Of a stretch of DNA of 64,000 bases, positions 52,248 through 63,400 are shown piece after piece (the stretch's first letter is position 1; each line of letters opens with the position of its first letter). Both the position numbers and the translations under genes were made by a program. The notes beneath the pieces are model-generated. The model saw only the letters and a list, made by a program, of their open reading frames with translations, did no database searches and was not told where the DNA came from. Source of the stretch: Bursaphelenchus xylophilus (Eukaryota > Nematoda > Chromadorea > Rhabditida > Aphelenchoididae); assembly GCA_904066235.2 (NCBI GenBank), contig CAJFCV020000001.1, positions 2,232,001-2,296,000 of the forward strand. The letters run 5' to 3'.

Positions 52248-55200
52248 ATGTACTCCTCAACTAGTCAGGCGGAAGAGCTGGATCCAGTCAATCCGATGGC
52301 CGGGTTCCGCAAACTCTGCACTATTGGCCAGGGGGCATTTGGCGTTTGTTCCATCTACCACAAACCCCGAGATGCCAGAGGACCGCCGAAAAAGTACATT
52401 GTCAAACGTGTCATGATCCCCATGTCGCATGGCGACACTAGGCGAAATGTGATCAGTAAGCCGATTTTTTTTGGATTTGATGAGCTTTTTTGCGAGAGAG
52501 AGAGCACGCAAAATGGGGAGAGTCTTTGGCGTAACTTTTTTGCTTTCGCCCGAAAAAATTTAATTTTTGGAAGAAAAATTGTATGCCCCAATACTATTAA
52601 ATCCCGAAATTTGTAAACCTAAATTTGCAAAAAAATCTCGTTTATTTCCATTTTCTAACAGTAAGGAAAATTTCCCAAGTATAATATAAAACAACGCTCA
52701 GATTTCTTTAAATTTTGCACACACTTTGGGGCCAGGCCACACATCAATTCCTGCAACTTTTAGCTCATGCTTTGCAAGGCCAGCCGAGATATTCTACTAT
52801 CTTTGTCGGCGAGAGAGTGTGCGAAAGCGGGGAGCGGTCAGAGAAAAAACATTTTTTTTTGTCATATCTCTGCCAGTTTCGCGCGGAAAAATTGATTTTT
52901 TGTGGAAAGATTACTCTCTAGTGTAGAATAAGATGTGAAAAATTTCATGTCAAAATTTGCAAAAAAGTGTCAAATTTTTTCCAAATTTCTGAGCTTAAAA
53001 TCTCGGTTGTTTCTGCAAAGCGCGAGCTAGGAAGCTGGCATATGTCTTCGAAGAACTTATTCTAAATTTATGCCAAGTGTCATCAAAATTTGAGCGCGCA
53101 TTTAACAAAATTTAACGCTTTCTGCAAAGTGCAATCACAAACTTCATGCGTTTCAAATGACGTCCATGTTTATCCTTTTTTTTCTTGTTCCCCAAATGGT
53201 CTCCAAAACTCTCGCATCTTCACAAAAGTTACACTGTCCGTGACATCCCATACATCAAACTGTTTCCACCATAATTCACTTTTCCGATGGGGATCAATCA
53301 AGCCCAAAATGGAGCACATGTCTGCCCCAAACAGACCAATTTGTCACCGCTCTCGGGAATGAATTTCTCGTTTCGCGCACAATAAATCAGCGGTCTGCGA
53401 AAACAATGTCACTTGACTTTAACCATAAAAGAGTTCAGACGCGACGTCATGCATAACTTTGTTGTTCGCAAACGATCGAAAAACACACGCGAAAAGAGAA
53501 GAAATCCCAGGAATTGGGGGAAAAAAGATTCGAGTTTCATCGAATCTTTTGCAGATTGGAGTGAGATTGATGCTAGTCCGTTCGCAAGATCGCTGGAGTG
53601 ATTTCGGCGACATGCACTGTGCGAAAACAAAAGTTCGCTTTGCACTGTGCAAATTTTGGCTTTTTGCACCGTGCAATCGGCTTTTTTAGATGTCGCCAAA
53701 AATTATTCCACCGACTTTACAAACGGCCTATTATTAGCATTTTCATAAAGTGCATGGACACTTTTTCGCTTTCGCACAGTGCATCTTCGCAATTTTTGAG
53801 GTTTGCACTGTGCGAAGGCGAAAAAATGTCCATGCACTTTATGAAAATGCTAATCTTGTAAAACCCGACACAATTTTACAGAGTAGGTGCTCAAAGTGCG
53901 GCGCTTAGAGTTTGATCAAGCTTGGCACAAATTTAGTTTCATTTTTTCCAAGACATACTCAAGATTCTAACTCGCGCTTTGCAGAAACGACCGAGCTTTT
54001 TAGATCGAAAGTTGGCAAAGGGTGACACATTTTTGTGAACTTTGACACGAAAAGTTCCATGTCCATTTCTACTGTAGAGAGCAATGGTTCCAAAAAAACC
54101 AATTTTTTCCAAGCGAAGCTCGCAAAGATACGGTCAAAAAGTGTTTGATTCTCTGACCTCTCTCCGCACTTCGAGTTCTCTCTCAGCTTCGTGGAAAAAA
54201 ATGATTTTTTGTGGAAACATTATGCTCTATCAAATAGATGTGAAAAATTTCATGTCAAAATTCGCAAAAAAGTGTCACATTTTTGCCAACTTTCGACCTA
54301 AAAATCTCGGTCATTTCTGCAAAGCGCGAGTTAGAAATCTCGAATATGTCTTATTAAAAATTAATCTAAATTTGTGTCAAGTTTCACCAAAATCTCAGCG
54401 TCGCACTTGGGGTAATTTAGCTAGGCATGCTCGGTTTTATGACTTTACAATTCCCCAGACAAATCATAAAAAAATAAAACCTATTTTTTTGACGAGCTAA
54501 AACTGTCAAAAAATAGGGTTAAAGAAACCAACTAACCATGATTGTCCCATAAATCCACCCCATTCCAGACGAAGCCAAGCTGCTCCGATCCCTCAACCAC
54601 CCAAACATTGTCGAGTGCTATGGCTACAAAGTCTGCGGAAATGAGCTAAACATAATCATGCACTACGCCGAGGGCGGAACTTTGGACAAACTTATCCGAG
54701 ACCAGCAAGGCGTCTACATTCCCGAGAAGACCATTATGTACTACTTCGCTCAAGTCGCGCGCGCTATCCGCTACATCCACAGCAAGCGAATTTTACACCG
54801 AGACTTGAAGACTCAAAACATTTTGCTGAATCGCCGAAGGACGAGAGTCATGTTGGCGGATTTTGGGATCAGCAGAGAGCTGAATACGTCAGCAGCGCAT
54901 TCGTTTGTGGGGACGCCGAGCTATGTGTCGCCCGAACTTTGTAACGGTATGTGGAAGGCTGTTTGTATTTTTTTTATCAATTTTTGAATACAGTGGCACC
55001 TCTGTACAACGAAAGGCATCAAAATTTTTTTTTGTTATATCAGTCTGTCGGGAAAATAATGAGTCCTACGCCGATCGCGTCGCTGAAGCGAAAAGCAAAT
55101 TGATTTTGCCGCGACACAATTCATTTTCTCGGCGGCGATGCGATTTTCGCTGCGACAGAGTGCTCATTATTTTCCCGACAGAGTGATCGAAGGGTTATGT

Positions 55201-56426
55201 TGTACGGAAATTCATTTTGGCCTACAATTACGTTGCAAAAACCTCTAAAATCGCTCGGTATAGGGAGGGTTCGTTTTACAGGTGTTTGTTGTAGAGAGGC
55301 TCCATTATGTTGAAGCCTCACTACAACAAGCCCGTGTAAAACGAACCCTCCCTATAACAACGAGTTTGGAAGTCCCACAAGGCAATTGTAGGCCAAAATG
55401 AACCTCAATGCAACAAAACCCCTCTATGACAAACAATTTTTTTGGCCTAATACAAATCGTTCTACCCAGTTTTCCCTGTATTTTCATCGTCCACTAAAAA
55501 TTCCTTCATTTCTAGGCAATCCCTATAACAACAAGTCGGATATGTGGGCGTTGGGCTGCATTCTCTACGAAATGGTCGAACTTACCGGCCCATTCAGCGG
55601 AGAGATCCCTATTATCTACAAACGAATCGCAAACGATGCCTATCGACCTATCGAGAACCCCAATACCACTATTCCCGTGAAAGATCTCCTAAACCGATTG
55701 TTGGACAAGAATCCGGTGGAAAGGCCGAGCGCGGAGAGTAAGTCAAGGTCTATGATCATGGACAAGGATGTCTGTCATAGGAAAATCAATGAATTTTTCC
55801 ACAAAAATCACAAAGCTCGGGTTAAAAAAGTTTTTCTCTGACTGTCTCTCCTCATTTTTCAAACTCACTCGTCTATAAAGATCGTTGAAAATTTCAGACG
55901 CGCCTGCCAAGGGTAAGCTAAAATTTTGGGTAATTGACATTCAGTGTAGGAAGAAAATTCATGCAAAATTTGAAGGCAATCTGATCACCACGCTTCAAGC
56001 AATCTAACTTTTACTTTTTGGCCACTTTTTTAAAATAATTTTGGAAAATTTTGATGTAAACCGCCTTGGAAAGCGTTCAAAAGTCCTAATTCTTATATAA
56101 CTAGCCTTATCAAAGTCTAAATTGTCTAATTACCTCGATTTCGACCTAAATCAAACGCAACGTGCTCCATTTTTTTAGAAGTCATAACCTTCCCCTGGGT
56201 CCTCGAACACTGCGTGCTCGAGTCCACCGAACTATGTCGCGCCGTGACCGCCACCGCCCTCGACATCAAGCCCGCCGACTGCACACTCACGCCCATTCCC
56301 ACCGATGATCTCCAGAATCTGGAAACCCTGCAAGAAACCGAAAAGAACCCGTCCTTCTACCTGAACAAGGACTTTGCCGACGAAACCCTGAAATACGTTT
56401 CCATTTCCACAAAAAGTTATTATTGA
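52248..56426 (+). CDS. NIMA-related (NEK-type) Ser/Thr protein kinase
   Basis: Exons: 52248-52455, 54569-54946, 55516-55737 and 56179-56426; in frame, 351 residues. The kinase domain spans about residues 20-270. Glycine loop GQGAFG (27-32), ATP-binding Lys53 (YIVKRV), catalytic loop HRDLKTQN (146-153), DFG (167-169), and activation segment GTPSYVSPELC, then NKSDMWALGCILYEM. HRDLKTQNI with GTP.Y.SPE is the NEK pattern. The C-terminal 80 residues are short and without RCC1 or coiled-coil features, so this is a small NEK. C. elegans NEKL proteins act in cilia, molting and endocytosis, but I cannot say which orthologue this is. TTTTTCAG sits 2 bp before the ATG, suggesting trans-splicing. AATAAA at 56443-56448. 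Intron 1 (2.1 kb) is almost entirely R3/R4/R5. Confidence 0.88.
52680..53110. repeat. R3 element in NEK intron 1
   Basis: Landmarks GCTCATGCTTTGCAAGGCCA, TGGAAAGATTACTCTC and CTCGGTTGTTTCTGCAAAGC. Non-coding. Confidence 0.6.
53111..53571. other. Unique intronic DNA in NEK intron 1
   Basis: No repeat family recognised and no supported ORF. Confidence 0.35.
53572..53855. repeat. Adjacent R4 and R5 palindromes
   Basis: R4 at 53572-53733 (TAGTCCGTTCGCAAGATCGC to CCGACTTTACAAACGGCCTA) directly followed by R5 at about 53735-53855 (TTAGCATTTTCATAAAGTGC to its complement). The same R5/R4 adjacency occurs at 50690-50990. Confidence 0.7.
53880..54420. repeat. R3 element in NEK intron 1
   Basis: AAAGTGCGGCGCTTAGAGTT to CTCAGCGTCGCACTTGGGG. 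The inner segment has a deletion and an inverted piece (CTCTCTCAGCTTCGTGG). Confidence 0.6.
54994..55440. mobile_element. Foldback element CAGTGGCACCTCTGTACAAC with R1 nested
   Basis: About 55190-55290 and 55315-55435 are inverted (AACGAACCCTCCCTATA, GCCAAAATGAACCTC, AAACCCCTCTATGACAAA). The left end is CAGTGGCACCTCTGTACAAC. R1 at 55040-55186 lies in the left arm with TA at 55038-55039 (right flank TC). It occupies intron 2 of the kinase gene. Confidence 0.7.
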
Positions 56427-57081
56427 GCCCGATTTCTGTGTAAATAAAGACCTGTTGTCTGAAAACGTCGAGATTTGTTGGACTTTCTCGCACTTTTGCG
56501 CCATCTGTTTTCTCAAGTGCAATTTCCGGGCAGGATCAAAAAACAAGGTTATACTCGGCGAAATTTGGGTTTTGCCTTACTTTCGAATCACTGTTCATTT
56601 TGTCGGGACCTTTACGGGGGATGGTCACGCATCTGCTTGCCGCAAACCAACAGTTATCGACGAAATTTTGCGCAATTTGAGCAGAAACGCGTTCCAATTC
56701 CCTATCACAACATTGGTAATGGGGAGATCGGCAAATTTTATGGTCAAACCAGAGGTTTTTCTTTGTAGGCTGATTTGTTACAGCTTACACCACCCCGTAT
56801 TTTGTTCTCACATCAAAAGAAGGCTTTCTTCTACCTTTTTTATCAATTTTATCGACATTTTCCCTTCTGCAGCCTGCGAAACGCGTCGCGCAGGCTGCGC
56901 CCACCCCATTTTCTCTCATAAATTCGAACATGTGCTCGCGAGAAAAGAAACGTGATCTACTAATATCTTTGCAGAAGAGGGAGTGCACTCTCCCAATAAC
57001 CTTATACAATTTTTGCGACCTCTTTTTTCAGGTCGGGTCGATAATCCAGGTGTAATATAACAAAAACGGGTCCCACACGAG
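56427..57081. other. Intergenic between kinase and ATG-18
   Basis: Kinase 3' UTR, then unique sequence. Frames at 56455-56955 are open but lack motifs. The ATG-18 promoter or trans-splice site is expected here; CTTTTTTCAG ends at about 57031. Confidence 0.4.
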
Positions 57082-59687
57082 ATGAACGCTCTTTTTCAGC
57101 AGTATCAGCCCTTCTTCGATTATACTGTGCAGTGCTTGAACCAAGCGATCATGATCCCCAAGGTTGAAGAGACTGCGGAGAAGGAGCTGTTGGCCGTTTC
57201 CTTCAACCAGGATTGCTCCGCGCTGGCCGTTGGGCATGACGATGGGTACGCGTTGTACTTGCTCCGATCAATAGAGAGTCTGGAGAAGGTGCATGAAAGC
57301 AGCAGTGAGTGGTTTTGACATTTTTCTTTTGTTTTTAGAGGAGTTTCTATGTTAGGCTCGGTAGCTGTCTTGTATAATATAAAAATCGTCTTTGTCATGC
57401 GCTTGAACCCAATCGATTTTTGTCCCAAGAGCTTCCGTTGATCTCTGGCCATCTCCTGAACTTTTTTCCGTCAGCTCTCTAGTCAAATTAACTCACTTTT
57501 AAATAAAATAATCTGAGCTGCCTACTGCAACACAATTTTGTTCTCGTTTCAGCACCAAAACGAACATGCGTTATCGAGCGACTCTTCAGCTCCTCTTTGA
57601 TCACATTTGTCTCCATGGAACACACAAGAAAGCTCAGTGTATATCATTATCAAAAAGACAACGAGATTTGCAATCACAACTACAGTTCCGCGATCCTTTC
57701 CGTCAGACTGAACAGAAAACGGGTTGTCGTCTGTTTGGAAGAGAGTATTCATGTCCATAATATCCGAGATATGAGGGTAAGTTGATACGGATTTTATTTG
57801 GCGTTTAGAGATGTCTTTGACGGCCAATTTGGATTTATATTATGGTAGACATATCAATTGGGAAATTGTCGAAATCGATACATTAGTGATACGTCATTAT
57901 AGCTTCTCCATGTGATCCGTGACACTCCGTCCAACCCGCTGGGTCTGGTTGACCTCAGTCCGAACGAAGAGAGCTGTTATCTCGCGTATCCTGGATCAGC
58001 CACAACCGGACATGTTCAAATCTTCGATGCGGAAACGCTGACCGCAACTTGCGGATTCGCCGCTCATGATGGACCTTTGGCAGCGATAAAATTCAGTCCA
58101 GACTCGACGAAGATTGCGACCGCGTCGGAGAAAGGAACTGTGATTCGGGTTTTTGAAGTGCCCACTGGAACTCGACTTTTTGAGTTCACAAGGGGAATGA
58201 AAAGATGTGTCATAATTCATTCTTTGGCCTTCAATGCGGATTCAACTTTGTTGGCTAGCTCGTCGAATACAGAGACTATCCATGTGTTCTCTTTGATCAG
58301 GCCAGAGACCAATCAGGATACTCAGAGGTGAGTTTTGGGGATTGTTGTAGATGAAGAGGTATTGGTTTCGTCAAGTGGAATTTGATTGTTTCAACATGGT
58401 GAAGTTGGTTGAAATAGACAGTAGAAGGACTCTTTTTGCTATTTCTGGAGCTTTCCGCTGTTAAATTTTGGCGATAAAAAATTTATGACGAGTTTTTAAC
58501 ATTAGCTACCTAGTACAATATAATTTTTTTGGAATAGAGTACTTATTTATTTTTTTACAAAGAAATATCCCTTATTTTCAGATCCGAGGAGACTCAAGAC
58601 AACCTGACGGCCTGGGTCAGCTATTTTTCGCAACAAGCCACCGCCTATCTCCCCTCTCACATGAATGAACTTATGCTCCGTGAGAAGTCGATCTGCACTG
58701 CTCGCCTCCCAATGGCTGGAACCAAAACTGTTGTGGGACTTCCCAAAATCAACGGCACCACCTATCTCGTCGTCGCCACTGCTGATGGCTATCTTTTCTA
58801 CTACACCATCGAATCGGATGACAAGGAATGCAGCTTGATCCGACAATTCCGAATTGGCCCTGCGGCTGGTGATGAGCCGAGTGGAAGCATAGTTCCAATC
58901 AGCTCGACTACCATCGGAAAGAAGGTGGAAAGCGGTGAAAAGAAAGAAGTAAGTGGTTGAAAATTTTGTTTTGAACTTTTAGGCATCCCACTCGCCGAAT
59001 GAAAGAGAATCGACTAGTCCACCAAGCAGAAAGCCAAAGAGCTTGAATAAGTCAAGCACTCCGTCCTCGGCGAGCTCTAGCCCTCCGGATCAGAGGGATT
59101 CCAGCTCTCCGGATGTCAGAAGCAGTAAGCTTTTCGTAGTTGTGCTGATATAGCAGGGGGTAGAAAATTTTTGTCTAGTATAACTTCTGAGGCGGTTGGA
59201 TTCACTTCAAATTTGGCATAGGTTCTTTTGAAAGGATTGAGAATAGTATATTAGAATGGCGGAGTGAAATTGTCACTGACCGCTGAGGTTTGGCATATTG
59301 TAGTAGAATCAGAGACCTGGTTTTGAAAACTTTGTAGCTTGGCGGCTCTTTTTGAATTCGAAATTTTTACAGAGCCCTTGGCAATCAGTATTATTTTTCC
59401 AAACCAAGTTTCTTCAAAATACGCCGGCTAGATTTTGCGTTATCACCATATTACACTTGACATTAACCTTTGATCTTTTAGAAACCGAAAAAGTTCGGCC
59501 AACAGCCCTAAAGGGCCACGATTCGGATCTCTCCGACTCATCCTCATTCTCCGCCCATCATCGACAAACCTACAGCGATGAAAGCGGCTCCGAAGCCGGC
59601 CCCGATCATTCAGGAATCGAATCCCCGCACGACCTCAACGACATGGATGAATTTCCACCATTAAAAGCGAATTTTGCCTCGGATTAA
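57082..59687 (+). CDS. atg-18: WIPI/ATG-18 autophagy WD-repeat protein (PROPPIN)
   Basis: Six exons: 57082-57304, 57553-57776, 57903-58327, 58582-58948, 58983-59124 and 59482-59687; 528 residues. PROPPINs are seven-bladed beta-propellers that bind PI3P/PI(3,5)P2 on phagophores and endosomes and recruit lipidation or lipid-transfer partners. Landmarks: [90 protein letters not shown] and [16 protein letters not shown]. The lipid-binding FRRG signature is FTRG here (residues 244-247). The C-terminal tail (exons 5-6) is Ser/Pro-rich and acidic, ending [15 protein letters not shown]. Intron 4 is only 34 nt. WIPI1/2-type rather than WIPI3/4-type by length and sequence. Poly(A) signal AATAAA at 60001-60006. 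Confidence 0.9.
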
Positions 59688-60485
59688 GTGGCCAAATATG
59701 ATGGAGATTCTTCGCAGTTACTCAATCTTCACTATGGTTTTGCAATTTCTGAGATTTCCATGGGATTTACTTCAATTTTGACCTTATCCATACCCATTTC
59801 GATGTCTCAGAAGAAAAAGTCTTCGAAATCACTGCGAAACCCGAACATTCACAACCATAATCATACCACAATCCGCTTAGAAACGTAACTTTCTTGGCCA
59901 TTCTCTCCTAACCTCTATTTTGAAACGATTAACGGGCTCATCTCTCTTATTTTCAATACTAATGTCTTTAAATTTTGTAAAAAACCAACTTCAGTTGTAA
60001 AATAAATAAAAATTTGATGTAGAAGGGATTTTCGTCTTCTCAGTTATGGTCTAACTGTACATTCACACAATGTCTCGTAGTATTCTGCTGTAATTTTCAA
60101 CGCCTTTGCTTATCGATATTATTTTAACTGGAATAAATCAATAAAATCTTTAAATTTTTTATGTTTTGGGCAGATTATACTGAAAAGGAATGTTGAATAT
60201 GGTCTAATTTACCCAGATAGACCCATGACTTCCATTTGCGACGATCGGAAAATGCTTTCCGGAGTTTTCGTATAACTTGACGGCCGCAGCCAGCAGGCGA
60301 GCTGCGTCCTACCTCGGGCGCAGCGCTTTGCTTCTTTCATGCGCTTTCTCTTTCTCTCGGTCCTAAATCAATTTCTGTAGATGGAATGATAGGACTTTCT
60401 CCTTTATTTTCACTTTATAGATGTTGTTTTATCAAAAATATTGTTTTAGAGCTAGCCTACTAAAAATTCGATTTTTAGGTTAAAA
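59688..60485. other. Intergenic between ATG-18 and the Nopp140-like gene
   Basis: ATG-18 3' UTR to about 60010, then the promoter side of the next gene. An acceptor GATTTTTAG ends at about 60479, 7 bp before the next ATG. Confidence 0.45.
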
Positions 60486-63400
60486 ATGGCGATCCTCCGT
60501 AACAAGAAGCAAACCGCCGAATCCAGTTCGGATAGTTCAGATGATGAACCAGTGATCAAAAATCCTATCAAGGGAAATTTGAACAAATCTGCCGCAAAAT
60601 CAAAAAAGCCAGCCAGCTCGGATGACAGCTCGGACGATGAACATAGTTCCGACGATGAGCCGAAGAAGACAGGTTCAGCTAAGCCCAGTCCTACGAAGCC
60701 TGCTGCTAAGGCAGCACCGAAAAAGAAAGTGGAGTCTGATTCTGAGGACAGTTCCGATGAAGAACCTGTAAAGAAATCACCAGTGAAGGCGACTCCGGTA
60801 AAACAAGCCGCAAAACCGACTCAAAAGAAAGATTCGAGCTCCGAAGACAGTTCAGATGAAGAGCCAGAAAAGAAGTCACAGGTCTCCAAGCCAGTTCCAG
60901 CTCAAAGTAAGTCCATTTCTCTGATTTTATTTGATTTATTTTTTAGATGGTACAAAGAGCGTGAAGCCTGCTGCCAAGGCCGCTCCGAAGAAGGTGGAGT
61001 CTGATTCCGATGACAGTTCAGATGAAGAGCCAGTAAAGAAAGCCCCAGTAAAGGCAACTCCTGTAAAACAAGCTGCAAAACCAACTCCAAAGAAAGATTC
61101 GAGCTCCGATGACAGTTCGGATGAGGAACCTGTAAAGAAGGTCGCCAAGCCAGTTCCAGCTCAAAGTAAGTTTATATTTCTTGTTCTATTTGAGCTTTAG
61201 GTTCAGCTAAACCTAGCCCTACGAAGCCAGCTGCTAAAGCCGCTCCGAAGAAGTTGGAGTCTGATTCCGATGACAGTTCAGATGAAGAGCCTGTCAAGAA
61301 AGCACCAGTAAAGGCGACTGCTGTAAAACCAATTGCAAAACCAGCTCCAAAGAAGGATTCGAGCTCCGATGACAGTTCGGATGAGGAACCTGCCAAGAAA
61401 GCACCAGTTAAGGACACTCCGATTAAACAAGCCGAAAAACCGACTCCAAAGAAAGATTCGAGCTCCGATGACAGTTCAGATGAGGAACCTGCCAAGAAAG
61501 CACCAGTTAAGGCCACTCCGGTTAAACAAGCCCCAAAACCAGCTCCCAAGAAATCATCGAGCTCCGATGACAGTTCAGACGAAGAGCCTGTAAAGAAAGC
61601 ACCGGTGAAGGCTGCCAACCCCGTCGTCAAGCCGGTGCTGTCCAGTTCGGAGGGTTCTTCTGATGACGAACCATCAAAGAAGGTCGCCAAGCCAGTTCCA
61701 GTTCAAAGTAAGTTTTTTTCATGTTCTATTTGATCTTTAGGTTCAGCTAAACCTAGCCCTACGAAGCCTGCTGCTAAAGCCGCTCCGAAGAAGGTGGAGT
61801 CTGATTCCGATGACAGTTCAGATGAAGAGCCTGTCAAGAAAGCACCAGTAAAGGCAACTCCTGTAAAACAAGCTGCAAAACCAACTCCAAAGAAAGATTC
61901 GAGCTCCGATGACAGTTCAGATGAGGAACCTGCCAAGAAAGCACCAGTTTCGGCCACTCCGGTTAAACAGGTTACAAAACCGACCCCCAAGAAAGATTCC
62001 AGCTCCGACAGCTCAGATGATGAACCGCCTAAGAAGCTCGCGAAGCCAGTTCTAGCTCAGAGCAAGTTAATTTGTCTTGTCTTATTTTATCTTTAGATGG
62101 TACGAAGAACTCCAAACCGGCCCAGTCCAGCTCGAGCTCCGATGACAGTTCAGATGAGGAACCTGTAAAGAAAGCACCGGTGAAGGCCGCCACCCCCGTC
62201 ACCAAACCGACCCAGTCCAGCTCGGAGGATTCTTCCGAAGATGAACCACCAAAGAAGGTAGCCAAACCAGTTCCAGCTCAAAGTAAGTTTTTTTTCATGT
62301 TCTATTTGATCTTTAGGTTCAGCTAAACCTAGCCCTACGAAGCCAGCTGCTAAAGCCGCTCCGAAGAAGGTGGAGTCTGATTCCGATGACAGTTCAGATG
62401 AAGAACCTGTAAAGAAATCACCGGTGAAGTCGACCCCGATAAAACAAGTCATAAAGCCGACCCCAAAGAAAGATTCGAGCTCAGATGACAGTTCGGACGA
62501 AGAGCCAGCAAAGAAAGCCCCAGTAAAGGCCACTCCCGTTAAACAAGCCGCCAAACCGACTCCCAAGAAAGATTCCAGCTCGGATGACAGTTCGGATGAA
62601 GAACCTGTAAAGAAAGCACCGGTGAAGGCTGCCACCCCCGTCGCCAAGCCGGCCCAGTCCAGCTCGGAGGATTCTTCCGAAGATGAACCATCAAAGAAGG
62701 TCGCCAAACCAGTTCCAGCCAAAAGTACGTTCGGTTTTCTTCTTTTGTTTGCTTTTGGGGAATATTTTCCAGAAAAGAAAGTCATAAGAAAATTTTATTT
62801 TCTTCCAGTAAACATAATTTTGTAAAAGGAAGGGACGGAAGTAGTTAAAATGAGTAATAAGTTATTTTACTAGTAAAACATGCTAAGTGTTAATGTAAAG
62901 TAGTGTTTTTAGTGGTGTTTTGAGGAAATACTCAAAATAGAGGTAATCAACAGTGCTCATTTTGAAAATAATTCTCGTTTGTTGTGGTTTTTAACTTTTT
63001 GTGGGCAAAGAGTGTGGTGAAGAGTACATCGACGGCCTTTCTTTGTCATCTTCTGCACAGAGAAGAACATTGACGAAATACAATGCCAAAAACTACTTAT
63101 ATTCATCGGGAACAAAAGATATTCAAGAAGAAAACATGAGAGAATTCATTAAAGTCTTTTAAGACATGTCTGAATAGATTGTCCCATGTTTTCTTCTTGA
63201 ATATCTTGTTCCCGTTGAATGCAAGTAGTTTTTGGCATTGTCTTTTGCCAATGTTCTTCCCGGCGCAGAAGAAGAAAAAGAAAGGCTGTCGATGTACGCT
63301 TCATCACACTCTTTGACCCCGAAAAGGTGGAAATCACTATAAATGGGATTTTTTTCAAAATCAGCACTGTCGATTACGTCTATTTGGAGTATTTCCTCAA

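Noticed and set aside
53752..53855. R5 palindrome as a microRNA hairpin
   Set aside because: The same palindrome occurs many times with R5 ends and variable interior. It fits a repeat family better than a single-copy miRNA precursor.
61172..62785. Minus-strand frames of 78-211 codons rich in Ser, Phe, Thr and Gly (FTGSSSELSSE)
   Set aside because: Shadows of the Lys/Ser/Asp-rich Nopp140-like exons on the plus strand.
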